Assembly (NCBI RefSeq): GCF_019933235.1
Contig: NZ_CP082945.1
Span: forward strand, 2,418,001-2,482,000
Length of the DNA stretch: 64,000 bases
Direction: 5' to 3'
DNA from: Streptomyces angustmyceticus
GTDB lineage: Bacteria; Actinomycetota; Actinomycetes; Streptomycetales; Streptomycetaceae
Shown here piece by piece: positions 1 to 9,700 of this stretch (positions within the stretch are counted from its first letter, which is position 1; the number at the start of each line of letters is the position of its first letter). A model generated the notes under the pieces. That model had not been told where the DNA came from and ran no database searches. It was given only the letters and a program-made list of their open reading frames with translations. The position numbers and the translations under genes were made by a program.

Positions 1-2678
1 AGCGCGAGGACCTGCTCGGGCAGGTCGACGCCGTCCGCGACGGACTGCATGCCCAGGTCTCCGGCGATCCGCAGCAGCCCTGCGGTGATCTTGTGCAGCC
101 GGGCGGACTCCACCACCCCGTCGATCAGCCCGCGATCCAGCCGCAGGATGTCGACCGGGAGCCGGCGCAGCGCGCCGATGGCCGCATAGCCGCTGCCGAA
201 GCCGTCGAGAGCGATCCGTACCCCGAGGCGGCGCAGCGCGACCAGCCGGCGCTCCAGGTCGTCGAGCGGCATACGGGAGTCGCTCTCGGACAGCTCCAGC
301 ACGAGCGCGCGCGAGGGCAGGCCGTGCCGGGTGAGCAGCGCCTCGACGCCCGCGGGGGACAGTGCGTGATCCAGCAGACGGCGGGCGGAGAGCCGGACGG
401 CGACCGGGACCGGGTAGCCGGCGCGGTGGCGCGCCGCGGCCTGCTCGACGGCCTCCTCCAGCTGCCACCGGTCCAGCTCCGCGGCGCGGTCGCCGTCCTC
501 GGTGAACCGGCCGCGGTCGCCGACCCGCAGGAACTCGGCCGGGGTGAACAGGATGCCCTGGGCGGAGCGCCAGCGGGCGTGCGCCGCGACCGCGGTGACC
601 CGGCCGCCGGCCAGCTCCACCACGGGCTGGTGCAGCAGTGCGAACTCGCCGTCGTGCAGGGCCGTACGGAGCTTGGTGGCGAGTTCGGCACGGTGTGCCA
701 CCTCGCTCTGCATCTGGGGCGCGTACAGCTCCACCCGGCCCTTGCCGGCCTGCTTGGCGCGGTACATCGCGAGGTCGGCGTTGCGCAGCAGGCCCGCGGG
801 GCTCACCCCGGGGTCGGCGAAGGCGACGCCGATGCTGGCCGCGACCCGGACGTCCCGGCCGTCGATGCGGTACGGCTCGGAGAGCTTGATGCGCAGCCGG
901 TCGGCGATCTCGTGGATGCGGAACTCGCGAGCGGCGAGGTCGCGGGTGCCGTCGCCGGTGATCAGGGCGGCGAACTCGTCGCCGCCCAGGCGCGCCGCTA
1001 TGTCCCCGGCGCGCACCGAGTCGCCGAGCCGGCGGGCGGCCTGGATCAGCAGTTCGTCGCCCGCCTGGTGGCCGATGGTGTCGTTGACCTGCTTGAAGCC
1101 GTCGAGGTCGATGTAGAGCACGGCGGTGTCGTGGTCGCTGGCGCGGCGGCCGGTGACGGCCTGGGTGACGCGCTCGGTGAACAGCGCGCGGTTGGGCAGG
1201 TCGGTGAGCGCGTCGTGCGAGGCGTTGTGCTGGAGCTGGGCCTGCAGGCGGACACGTTCGGTGACATCGCGGGAGTTGAAGATCAGGCCGCCGTGGTGGC
1301 GGTTGACGGTGGATTCGACGTTCAGCCAGCCGTCGCCGCCCAGGCGCTGTTCGCCGGCGCGGAAGCGGCATTCGATGCGGGTGGTCGGTTCGTCCTCGGG
1401 CGCGGCGGCGAGGAATCTGCGGACCTCGTGCACCACCCGTCCCAGGTCCTCGGGGTGGATCAGCGAGGCCAGTTCGGAGCCGACCAGCTCCTCGGCGTCG
1501 CGGCCGTAGACCCCGGCGGCCGCCGGGCTCACGTAGCGGAGCACTCCGGTCGGGGCGGCGATCATGATGACGTCGCTGGAGCCCTGCACCAGGGAGCGGA
1601 AGTGGTTCTCCTTCTGCGCCAGTTCCTGGGTGAGGGTGATGTTGTCGAGCAGCATGATGCCCTGGCGGACGACCAGCGCCAGGACGACCGTGCAGCCGGT
1701 GAAGAGCACCACGCGGTCGATGCGGCGCCCGTCGAGGACGTTGGTGAGGATGCCCAGGGTGCAGACGGCGGCGGCGAGATACGGGGTGAGGGCGGCGAGC
1801 GAGCCCGCGATGGGGCGGCTGCCGTGCGGCGGGACCCGGCGGGCCGCGGGCTTGACGTCCTCCTCGGGGCACTCCTCGCCGCTGCGACGGGCGACCCAGG
1901 GCGCGTACGCGAGGAGCATCGAGCCGGCGAACCATCCGGCGTCGAGGATCTGTCCTGAGCGGTAGTGCTCGCGCAGCAGCGGCGAGCTGAACAGGGCGTC
2001 GCACAGCACCGTCAGCGCCAGCGCGGCGACCGCGGTGTTGATGGCCGAGCGGTGCACCGAGGAGCGCCGGAAGTGCAGCGCGAGCACCATACTGACCAGC
2101 ACGATGTCCAGCAGCGGATAGGCCAGCGACAGGGCGCTCTGCGCCACGCTGCGGCCCTGGAAGTGGGCGGTGTGCGCGAGCGCGAGGCTCCAGGACAGGG
2201 TGACCAGCGAGCCCGCGATCAGCCAGGCGTCGAGGCCCAGGCAGATCCAGCGGGCCACCGTCACCGGTCTCTTGGCGAGCACGAGCAGGCCGACGATGGC
2301 CGGTGGTGCGAACAGCAGGAAGCAGAAGTCGGCGAGGCAGGGACTGGGGACCGTGGTGCCCTGGACGACCTCGTACCAGCCCCATACGCCGTTGCCGAGT
2401 CCGGCCATCCCGGACGACGCGGCGAACAGCATCCATGCCGGGCGGAAGCGGGTACGGCGCTTGCGGGCGTACAGGCCGCAGGAGAAGGCCGCCAGGAACG
2501 CCGCGAAGCTGAGGCCGAAGTCCCCCATGAACGCGGCGACTTCGGGCGAGCCCCAGCCGAAGGCGGCGCCGACGGCGTAGCCGCCGCAGACCACGACGAG
2601 GACGATCTGCGGCACCGCGCCCGGCGGATTGCCGGCCGGGGCCGGCGGCCGGGAGAGCATCGCCCCGGGGGCGCTCAC
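1..2678 (-). CDS. cdgF: Membrane-bound PAS-GGDEF-EAL c-di-GMP protein (3' end outside window)
   Basis: Membrane protein expected to make or sense cyclic di-GMP. Read from the GTG at 2678, preceded by a GAGGGGAAG ribosome site; in-frame starts at 2708 and 2786 have weaker sites. Several hydrophobic segments span roughly residues 24-335, followed by a PAS domain (about 350-470), a GGDEF domain with intact GGDEF at residues 565-569, and an EAL domain that continues past the window edge. The EAL domain looks inactive: the EAL signature is AAH (698-700), the DDFG metal motif is DGFG (825-828), and the usual NLS is RLS. So seen: an intact cyclase signature with a degraded phosphodiesterase. The CdgF name rests on architecture and remembered synteny with SCO5511, not on a search. 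Confidence 0.85.
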   Translation of the reverse strand, partial: MSAPGAMLSRPPAPAGNPPGAVPQIVLVVVCGGYAVGAAFGWGSPEVAAFMGDFGLSFAAFLAAFSCGLYARKRRTRFRPAWMLFAASSGMAGLGNGVWGWYEVVQGTTVPSPCLADFCFLLFAPPAIVGLLVLAKRPVTVARWICLGLDAWLIAGSLVTLSWSLALAHTAHFQGRSVAQSALSLAYPLLDIVLVSMVLALHFRRSSVHRSAINTAVAALALTVLCDALFSSPLLREHYRSGQILDAGWFAGSMLLAYAPWVARRSGEECPEEDVKPAARRVPPHGSRPIAGSLAALTPYLAAAVCTLGILTNVLDGRRIDRVVLFTGCTVVLALVVRQGIMLLDNITLTQELAQKENHFRSLVQGSSDVIMIAAPTGVLRYVSPAAAGVYGRDAEELVGSELASLIHPEDLGRVVHEVRRFLAAAPEDEPTTRIECRFRAGEQRLGGDGWLNVESTVNRHHGGLIFNSRDVTERVRLQAQLQHNASHDALTDLPNRALFTERVTQAVTGRRASDHDTAVLYIDLDGFKQVNDTIGHQAGDELLIQAARRLGDSVRAGDIAARLGGDEFAALITGDGTRDLAAREFRIHEIADRLRIKLSEPYRIDGRDVRVAASIGVAFADPGVSPAGLLRNADLAMYRAKQAGKGRVELYAPQMQSEVAHRAELATKLRTALHDGEFALLHQPVVELAGGRVTAVAAHARWRSAQGILFTPAEFLRVGDRGRFTEDGDRAAELDRWQLEEAVEQAAARHRAGYPVPVAVRLSARRLLDHALSPAGVEALLTRHGLPSRALVLELSESDSRMPLDDLERRLVALRRLGVRIALDGFGSGYAAIGALRRLPVDILRLDRGLIDGVVESARLHKITAGLLRIAGDLGMQSVADGVDLPEQVLA

Positions 2679-2983
2679 CGGACTCTTCCCCTCAGGCGGG
2701 CCGGGCATCGTCGCGAGCGGTGTGCCCGGGAGTCTCGCAGCATTCCCGTGGGCGCTCGTGGATCGCGCTTCTCGCGAATCATCCATCGGCTGTACATCGC
2801 CCGTCGCCCCCCTCGAGTTCCGGATCCTTCGCATCGCGCCGCATCCTTCCCGGCGTCGTCCCCGCTCGGGACGATACACCAGTTCCGTCACTCAGGGACA
2901 TAGGGTCTCTACGGAGCGTGACCGGCTGTGAGTGATGGACACTCTGTGCAGTCGTACGGCCTCGTAGCGCTACGCGCAAGCGC
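2679..2983. other. Intergenic region upstream of cdgF-like gene
   Basis: About 305 bp between the cdgF-like gene and the next dehydrogenase gene, both on the minus strand. It should hold the cdgF promoter. I see no clear -35/-10 pair, repeat or strong hairpin. Short open frames here have no convincing ribosome site. Confidence 0.5.
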
Positions 2984-3946
2984 TCATTCGGCGGTAGCGA
3001 CCACGTTCCGCAGCGGCTCCCCGGCCGCGAAACGCGTCAACTGATCGCGCAGCAGCCGCTTCGCACGGGGCAGGAAGGCAGAGCTGGGGCCGCCGACGTG
3101 TGGAGTGATGAGCACGCCCGGAGCGTGCCACAGCGGGTGCCCGGGGGGCAGGGGTTCCGGATCGGTGACATCGAGTGCGGCGCGCAGCCGCCCCGACTCC
3201 AGTTCGGCGAGCAGTGCCTTGGTGTCGACGACGCCGCCGCGCGCGACGTTGACGAGCAGTGCGCCGTCCTTCATCCGCGCCAGGAATCCGGGTCCTACCA
3301 GGCCACGCGTGGTGTCGGTGAGCGGAGTCGCCAGCACGACCACGTCCGCGTCGGGCAGGAGGGCGGACAGGTCGGAGAGTGGATGCACAGGGCCGCGCAC
3401 AGTGTCACGCGCGGTGCGTGCGACGCGCGCCACCCGCGCACATTCAAAAGGTGTGAGCCGGTCTTCGATGGCACTGCCGATCGAACCATAGCCCACAATG
3501 AGGACCGACTTGTCGGCGAGCGCGGGCCGGAAGCCGTGGCGCCACTCCCCCGCGTCCTGGCCCCGTACGAAGCCCGGGATGTCGCGCAGCGCGGCGAGGA
3601 TCAGAGTGAGCGCCAGTTCGGCGGTGCTGGCGTCGTGCAGCCCCCGGGCGTTGCAGAGCCGGGCGCCGGCCGGCATCGACGCCAGCCCCGGGAGCACGGC
3701 GTCGACGCCCGCGGTGAGGGTCTGCACCACCCGCACCCGGCTCATCCGCGACAGCGGGCGCAGGCTGGTCTCCGGGTCCTTCATGTAGGGGACGGCGTAG
3801 AAGGCGCAGCGTTCCGGGTCGGCCGGGTAGTCGGGGCCAGCGTCCCAATGGACGTAGTGGAGGCCGGCGGGGAGGCCGTCGATCTCGGCGGGCGGGATCG
3901 GGAGCCATACGTCGTTCGCCGCGGGGCGCTGGTCTGCGGTTGCCAT
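2984..3946 (-). CDS. D-isomer-specific 2-hydroxyacid dehydrogenase
   Basis: 320-residue NAD(P)-dependent oxidoreductase of the 2-hydroxyacid dehydrogenase superfamily, cytoplasmic, reducing a 2-oxo acid to a D-2-hydroxy acid or the reverse. Visible signatures are the nucleotide-binding GYGSIG in the middle, the catalytic Arg in NVARGG, the Glu in DPEP and the catalytic His in TPHVGG. Length fits the GhrA/phosphoglycerate-dehydrogenase-like branch, which lacks a C-terminal ACT domain. It is a lone gene, divergent from the aldo/keto reductase with about 90 bp between the starts, so the promoters are shared or back to back. The exact substrate cannot be read from sequence. Confidence 0.9.
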   Translation of the reverse strand: MATADQRPAANDVWLPIPPAEIDGLPAGLHYVHWDAGPDYPADPERCAFYAVPYMKDPETSLRPLSRMSRVRVVQTLTAGVDAVLPGLASMPAGARLCNARGLHDASTAELALTLILAALRDIPGFVRGQDAGEWRHGFRPALADKSVLIVGYGSIGSAIEDRLTPFECARVARVARTARDTVRGPVHPLSDLSALLPDADVVVLATPLTDTTRGLVGPGFLARMKDGALLVNVARGGVVDTKALLAELESGRLRAALDVTDPEPLPPGHPLWHAPGVLITPHVGGPSSAFLPRAKRLLRDQLTRFAAGEPLRNVVATAE

Positions 3947-4034
3947 GGCCGCAGGCTATGCGAAGAGACGTTCTCCTCAGACGTTAGTTTGGTCTGGCCC
4001 TTGACCGGGGGCGAGGGGACGGAGGCACAACCAG

Positions 4035-5075
4035 GTGGAGCGCAGGACAATCGGTGCGGCGGCTCTCGAAGTGGGCGCCATCGGGCTCGGCTGTATGCCG
4101 ATGAGCTGGGGGTACACCGAGTCGCAGCGCAGCTTGGACAGCTCGCTGCGGGCCGTGCACACCGCGCTGGACCGGGGGTGCAGCCTGCTGGACACCGCCG
4201 ACATGTACGGCCCGTTCACCAACGAGCTGCTGGTGGGGCGGGTGCTCAAGGAGCGGCGGGCGGACGCGTTCGTCTCGACCAAGTGCGGGCTGCTGGTGGG
4301 CGAGCAGCACATCGTCGCCAACGGGCGGCCGGGTTACGTCAGGCGCGCCTGCGACGCCTCGCTGCGCCGGCTGCAGACCGACCACATCGACCTCTACCAG
4401 CTGCACCGGGCCGATCCCGAGGTGCCCGTGGAGGAGACCTGGGGGGCGATGGCGGAGCTGGTGGCGGCGGGGAAGGTGCGGTCGCTGGGGCTGTGCGCGG
4501 TGGGTGCGCGGGCGGTGCGCACGGCCCGCGCGGGCCGCACGGAGCGGCGGCCCGCGGGCGGCGGGGCGCGGCCCCGCTCGCGGACGCACGACGGCACGCT
4601 GGCCCAACTGGAGCGCGTCCAGCAGGTGTTCCCCGTCAGCAGCGTGCAGGCGGAGCTGTCGGTGTGGTCGCCGGAGGCGCGGGAGGAGCTGCTGCCGTGG
4701 TGCGAGTCGCGGGGCATCGGCTTCCTGGCGGCGATGCCGCTGGGCAACGGCTATCTGACCGGCACCCTCACTCCGGGGCAGGGCTTCGAACCGGAGGACC
4801 TGCGGGCCCGCCACCCGCGCTTCACCGCCGAGATGATGGCCGCGAACCAGCCGGTGGTGGCGGGGCTGCGGCGGGTCGGCGCCCGCTACGGCGCCACGCC
4901 GGGGCAGGCGGCGCTGGCGTGGGTGCTGGCGCAGGGCCGGCATGTCGTCCCGGTGCCGGGCACGAAGAAGGAGCGCTGGGCCGCCCAGAACGCCAAGGCC
5001 GCGCAGCTGACGCTCTCCCGTGAGGACCTGGCGGAGATCGCCGCGCTGCCGCCGGCGCTGGGGTCCTGGGACTGA
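4035..5075 (+). CDS. Aldo/keto reductase
   Basis: 346-residue NADPH-dependent aldo/keto reductase, a TIM-barrel enzyme that reduces aldehydes or ketones. The catalytic tetrad is visible as Asp in LLDTAD, Tyr in DMYG, Lys in STKCG and His in YQLHRAD. The GTG at 4035 is chosen because GGAGG lies about ten bases upstream. An Arg/Gly-rich, low-complexity insert of roughly 25 residues follows LGLCAVG, where the family usually has a short GVSNF-like turn. The rest aligns normally through the C-terminal PVPGTKK cofactor-binding segment. Divergent from the 2-hydroxyacid dehydrogenase. Substrate unknown. Confidence 0.9.
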   Translation: MERRTIGAAALEVGAIGLGCMPMSWGYTESQRSLDSSLRAVHTALDRGCSLLDTADMYGPFTNELLVGRVLKERRADAFVSTKCGLLVGEQHIVANGRPGYVRRACDASLRRLQTDHIDLYQLHRADPEVPVEETWGAMAELVAAGKVRSLGLCAVGARAVRTARAGRTERRPAGGGARPRSRTHDGTLAQLERVQQVFPVSSVQAELSVWSPEAREELLPWCESRGIGFLAAMPLGNGYLTGTLTPGQGFEPEDLRARHPRFTAEMMAANQPVVAGLRRVGARYGATPGQAALAWVLAQGRHVVPVPGTKKERWAAQNAKAAQLTLSREDLAEIAALPPALGSWD

Positions 5076-5251
5076 GCCGGGGCGCCGCGACCCGTGCCCG
5101 GTGGCGTACGCCGCCGTGCGTGTCGCGCTCGCGGCTCGGCGGCGACGGCCGGATCATGGCAGGTGGGTGTGGCCCGGGCAGCGGACGACGCGCCGTGCGG
5201 CGGGCCGCGGTGTGGTGTTCTTGTCCACGCCCGCCGACGAGAGGATCTGCC

Positions 5252-6427
5252 GTGCAACGCCGTTTCTCCACCGCCGTGTTGGCCGCCGCTTCGCTGCTCC
5301 TGGCAGCGGGCTGTTCGGCCGGCGGCGCGCAGCCGCAGGGCGGGGCGAGTTCCGCCCCGGCGAAGAACCGGGGCACCGCCGCCTCGCCGGGGGCCGCCCC
5401 GTCGTCGGCCGTGCCGCCCGCCAAGGGCTCGGTCGAGGTGACCGGCACCCTGGCCACCGGGCTGAAGTCGCCGTGGGGCGTGGCGGTGCTGCCGGGCGGG
5501 GACCTGCTGGTCGCCTCCCGGGACACCGGGAAGATCGTGCGGATCGCGGCGCACGGCGGGAAGATCACCGAGCTGGGGTCGGTGCCGGGGGTGGAGCCGG
5601 GGGGCGAGGGCGGGCTGCTGGGGATCGCGGTGTCCGCCGCGTTCGGGGCGGACCACCAGGTCTACGCGTACTTCACCACCGCCTCCGACAACCGCGTCGC
5701 CCGCATGAACTACGACGAGAGGCGCCCCCAGGGCGATCAGCTGGGCGCGCCCGACACGGTCTTCAAGGGCATCCCCAAGGGCCGGATCCACAACGGCGGC
5801 CGGATCGCCTTCGGCCCGGACAAGATGCTCTACGTCGGCACCGGTGAGACCGGCGACACCGGGCTGGCGCAGGACAAGCGGTCCCTGGGCGGCAAGATCC
5901 TGCGGATGACGCCGGACGGCGAGCCGGCGCACGGCAACCCCGAGGCGGATTCGGTGGTGTACGACTACGGCCACCGCAATGTGCAGGGCCTGGCCTGGGA
6001 CGACGACAAGCGACTGTGGGCCTCGGAGTTCGGGCAGGACACCTGGGACGAGCTCAATGTCATCGAGCCGGGCCGGAACTACGGCTGGCCGAAGGTGGAG
6101 GGCCGGGCCAAGGGCAGGGCCGCGGGCGCCGGGTTCATGGACCCCGTCGAGGTGTGGCGGACCGCGGACGCCTCGCCCAGCGGGATCGCCTGGGCCAAGG
6201 GCTCCCTCTGGATGGCGTCGCTGCGCGGCGAACGGCTGTGGCGGATTCCGCTGAACGGGACCCGGCCGGTGGCCGCGCCGCAGGCCTTCCTGAAGGGCAC
6301 CTACGGGCGGCTGCGGACCGTCGTGGCGGCCGGCGACGGGACGTTGTGGCTGGTCACCAGCAACACCGACGGACGGGGCACGCCGCACAAGGGCGATGAC
6401 CGGATTCTCCGCCTCCGGGTGAGCTGA
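5252..6427 (+). CDS. Lipoprotein PQQ-type glucose/sorbosone dehydrogenase
   Basis: 391-residue secreted lipoprotein of the glucose/sorbosone dehydrogenase family: six-bladed beta-propellers, several of which oxidise aldose sugars with PQQ. The GTG at 5252 is preceded by GAGAGGA and gives a clean lipoprotein signal, a short basic N-terminus and a hydrophobic stretch ending in the lipobox LAAGC. After a low-complexity linker the propeller begins near GLKSPWGVAVLPGGDLLVASRD. The family hallmarks GEGGLLGIAV, the HNGG loop and GRNYGWP are all present. It is exported and anchored outside the membrane. No PQQ synthesis genes are in this window (the PqqD-like protein belongs to the lasso cluster), so true sugar oxidation is an inference. 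Confidence 0.9.
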   Translation: MQRRFSTAVLAAASLLLAAGCSAGGAQPQGGASSAPAKNRGTAASPGAAPSSAVPPAKGSVEVTGTLATGLKSPWGVAVLPGGDLLVASRDTGKIVRIAAHGGKITELGSVPGVEPGGEGGLLGIAVSAAFGADHQVYAYFTTASDNRVARMNYDERRPQGDQLGAPDTVFKGIPKGRIHNGGRIAFGPDKMLYVGTGETGDTGLAQDKRSLGGKILRMTPDGEPAHGNPEADSVVYDYGHRNVQGLAWDDDKRLWASEFGQDTWDELNVIEPGRNYGWPKVEGRAKGRAAGAGFMDPVEVWRTADASPSGIAWAKGSLWMASLRGERLWRIPLNGTRPVAAPQAFLKGTYGRLRTVVAAGDGTLWLVTSNTDGRGTPHKGDDRILRLRVS

Positions 6428-6513
6428 TCCGGCTGATCCCTTTTTCGGGTGCCGTGCCTACACTCGGGGGCAGGGGGACGGGTGCGTGTCGGCCGACGAG
6501 GGGACAGGGCACC

Positions 6514-6735
6514 ATGTTCAACATCGCGGAAGAACTGTTCGCACCGGGGCGCAAGCACACCGACGAGGAGCGGCAGAAGATGTCGCTCGTCGTCGACGAC
6601 GTGGGCGACGGCGATCCCGGGAAGGGCCCGATCGACCTCACCTCGGGGACCGTCGTCGTCCGGGCGCCGGGGCGGCAGCGGGACGGGGACCACGGCCGGG
6701 AGCGGGACGGCGGGCGGGACGGGGAGCGGCCCTAG
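6514..6735 (+). CDS. DUF6191-like small protein
   Basis: 73-residue hydrophilic protein with a conserved-looking start (MFNIAEELFAPGRKHTDEER), an acidic middle (VDVGD-type motif, GPIDLTSG) and an Arg/Asp/Gly-rich tail. I recognise the pattern as the actinobacterial DUF6191 family, whose role is unknown. The ATG at 6514 follows GAGGGG with good spacing. It lies between the lipoprotein dehydrogenase and the convergent LAL regulator and appears to be its own transcription unit. No signal peptide or membrane segment. Confidence 0.75.
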   Translation: MFNIAEELFAPGRKHTDEERQKMSLVVDDVGDGDPGKGPIDLTSGTVVVRAPGRQRDGDHGRERDGGRDGERP

Positions 6736-6775
6736 GCGCCCGCTCGCCGGGCACCCGCCGCGGGCGTCATGCCGG

Positions 6776-9700
6776 TCAGGGCGTCCCGACCGGGTCCTGG
6801 CCCGGTACCGGCTCGCCGAACAGGCGCAGGCGGTGTGCCATCGCGCCCGCCTCGCCGCGGCCGGAGACGCCCAGCTTGGCCAGGATGTGGGAGACATGGA
6901 CGCTGGCGGTCTTCGGGGAGATGAAGAGGGCGTCGGCTATCTGGCGGTTGCTGCGCCCGTCCGCGACCAGGCGGAGGACATCGCGTTCACGGGGCGTCAG
7001 GCCGAGGGATTCGGCGGGGACGGCGCCGGCGGGTGAGGGGTCCGCGGGTGCGGCGCCGCCGGTCGCCGGCGCCGCCTCGCCCTGCGGCGGCGGGCAGGGC
7101 AGCGGGATGCGGGCGCGCTGGGCGAGGAGCGCGAGTTCCCCGGCGAGCGGGCGGGCGCCCATCGCCGCGGCGGCGGTGTACGCCCGGGTGAGCAGGAGCA
7201 CGGCGGCCTCGCGCGGGGTGCGGCCCTGCAGGCCGAGGGTGGCCCGCTCGCCGCCGTGCAGGAGGGACTCCGCCCAGCGGTAGCAGGCGCGGGCGAGTTC
7301 GTGCGGGCGGTCGAGGGGCTCGAAGGCGGTGACCACCCCGGCCCAGGCGTCGGGGGTCTCGCGGCCCTCGGCGCGGCGGAGTTCGGCGTCGAGCGCGAGG
7401 GCGTGGGCCGCCCAGACGGGGCAGATCCGGGGCAGCTTCCTGGCGGCGTCCCGGATGCGGGCGAGGACCGCGTCCCGGCCGGGACCGGCGGCGGGCAGGC
7501 CGCGGGCGTCGGCCTCGGCGGTGGTGGCCGACCAGAGCAGCGGCCAGGCGTAGCGCTGGGTGCCGGGAGGGAAGCCGGCGTCCAGGACCTGCTGGAGGAC
7601 GCTGCGGACGTCGAGGACGCGGCCCTGGTGGGCGGCGATCCGCAGGGCGTGCCGCGCCATGACGAGGGCGTGCTGCGGCTGCGGGTCGTGGGTGCCGTAG
7701 TGCTCCTGGGCGACGGCCAGTTCGGTTTCGGCGCCGGCGAAGTCGCCCTGGTCCAGGGCGAGGCCGGTGCGGCGGCTGGCGGCCAGCGCGAGGGCGCGGG
7801 GGCTCTGGGCGAGGCGGCGGGCGTCGTCGGCGGCCCGGCCCGCCTCCTCCCAGCGGCCCAGCGACTGCAGGGACTCGGCGCGGTTGCCCAGGACCCAGCT
7901 GGTGCTGTCCTTGAGGCCGTAGCGGGTGGTGAGTTCGACGCCCTGCTCGGTGACCTCGACGGCCTCGCGGGAGCGGCCGACGCCTTCCAGGGCGGACGGG
8001 AAGTTGACGTGGCCGCGGGCGATGACGGCGAAGTAGCCGCGGTCGACGGCGCGGCCGAGGCTGGTGCGGAAGTCGTCGAGGCCCGCGTCGACCTCCCCGG
8101 AGTCGACCCGCAGTCCCGCCAGGGTCAGCCGGGAATTGAGCTCGGCCTCCTCGTCGCCCACCAACTCGGCCAGCTCCACGGCGCGTTCGGCCGTGGCGAA
8201 GGTGCCGGGGCCCGGGTCGTGCAGGATCGCCCAGCTGGCGACGGCGGCGAGCACCTCGGCGTGCACGGAGGACGGCGGCAGGCCGTGCATCAGCTCCTGT
8301 GCGGCGCCCAGGTCCTCCCAGCCGTTGCCGCGGCCGGTGCCCTGGCAGAGCCGGGAGCGCTGCACCAGGAACCAGGCCGTGCGCAGGGGGTCGCTCTCGC
8401 CGCGCAGCGACCGCAGGGCGCGCTTGACGATCGTGAAGGCGCGTTCGTTGTCGCCGGAGAGCCGGGCGGCCACCGCGATCTCGGCGAGCAGGTCGAGGAA
8501 GCGCAGGGCGTCGCCGTCGTGGCAGCCGCAGGCCGGGTACGCCTCGGCGTAGTCGACCGGGCGCACGCCCTGGCGGACCTCCGTGGGCGCGTCGTCCCAC
8601 AGCTCCAGGGCCCGGTCCAGCAGCCGCAGTTGTTCGGCGTAGGCGTGGCGGCGGCGGGCCTGGACGGAGGCGGCGAGGACGGCGGGCAGCGCCTTGGCGG
8701 CGTCATGGGACTTGTACCAGTAGCTGGCGAGCCGGGCGGCGCAGACGTCGGCGCGGACGAGCGAGGGGTTGGCCTCCAGGGCCTCGGCGTAGCGGCGGTT
8801 GAGGCGGGTGCGCTCGCCGGGCAGCAGGTCGTCGACGACGGCCTCGCGGACGAGGGCGTGCCGGAAGCGGTAGCCCGTGCCGTCCTGGGTGGGCACGAGG
8901 GTGTTGCTGCCGACGGCGGACCGCAGCGCCTCGATGAGGTCGTCCTCGGGCATCCGGCAGACGGCGGAGAGGAGTTCGTGCTCGACCGTGGAGCCTGCCT
9001 CGGCGGCGGTGCGCACCACCCGCTGGGCGTCCTCGGGGAGGGCCTCGACGCGCACCAGCAGCAGATCGCGCAGCGGGTCGCTGAGGCCGTGCAGCGCGCC
9101 GTCGGCGAGGGAGCGGGCCAGCTCCTCGACGAAGAAGGCGTTGCCCTCGGAGCGCCGGAAGACCCGGTCGACGGTGTCCTCCCCGGGGTCGCTGCCGCGG
9201 ATGCCGGCGATCTGGGAGCGGACTTCCTCGCGGTTGAAGCGGGCGAGTTCGACGCGGCGGACCGTGCGCATCCGGTCGATCTCGGCGAGGAAGGGGCGCA
9301 GCGGGTGGCGGCGGTGGATGTCGTCCGAGCGGTAGGTCGCGACCAGGAGGACGCCCGCGTCGTGCAGGGAGCGCAGGAGGTAGGCGAACAGCTCGCGGGT
9401 GGAGCGGTCGGCCCAGTGGAGGTCCTCGACGACGATGACGAGGGTGCGGTGGGCGGCGAGCCGCTCCAGGAGGCGGGCGGTCAGCTCGAAGAGGCGGGCG
9501 CGGCCGATCTCCTCGTCGTGCGCCTCGCCGGGGGTCTCCCCCAATTCGGGCAGGATGCGGGAGAGTTCGCCCTCCTGGCCGGCGACAGCGGCGGCCAGCT
9601 CGTCGCGCAGATGCCAGTTGAGGGTGTGCAGGATCGCGGAGAACGGCGCGAAGGGCAGGCCCTCGGAGCCGATCTCGATGCAGCCGCCGAACGCGACGAG

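Noticed and set aside
93..2903. Two large plus-strand open frames over the window start
   Set aside because: Antisense to the GGDEF/EAL gene, whose domain motifs are unmistakable on the minus strand.
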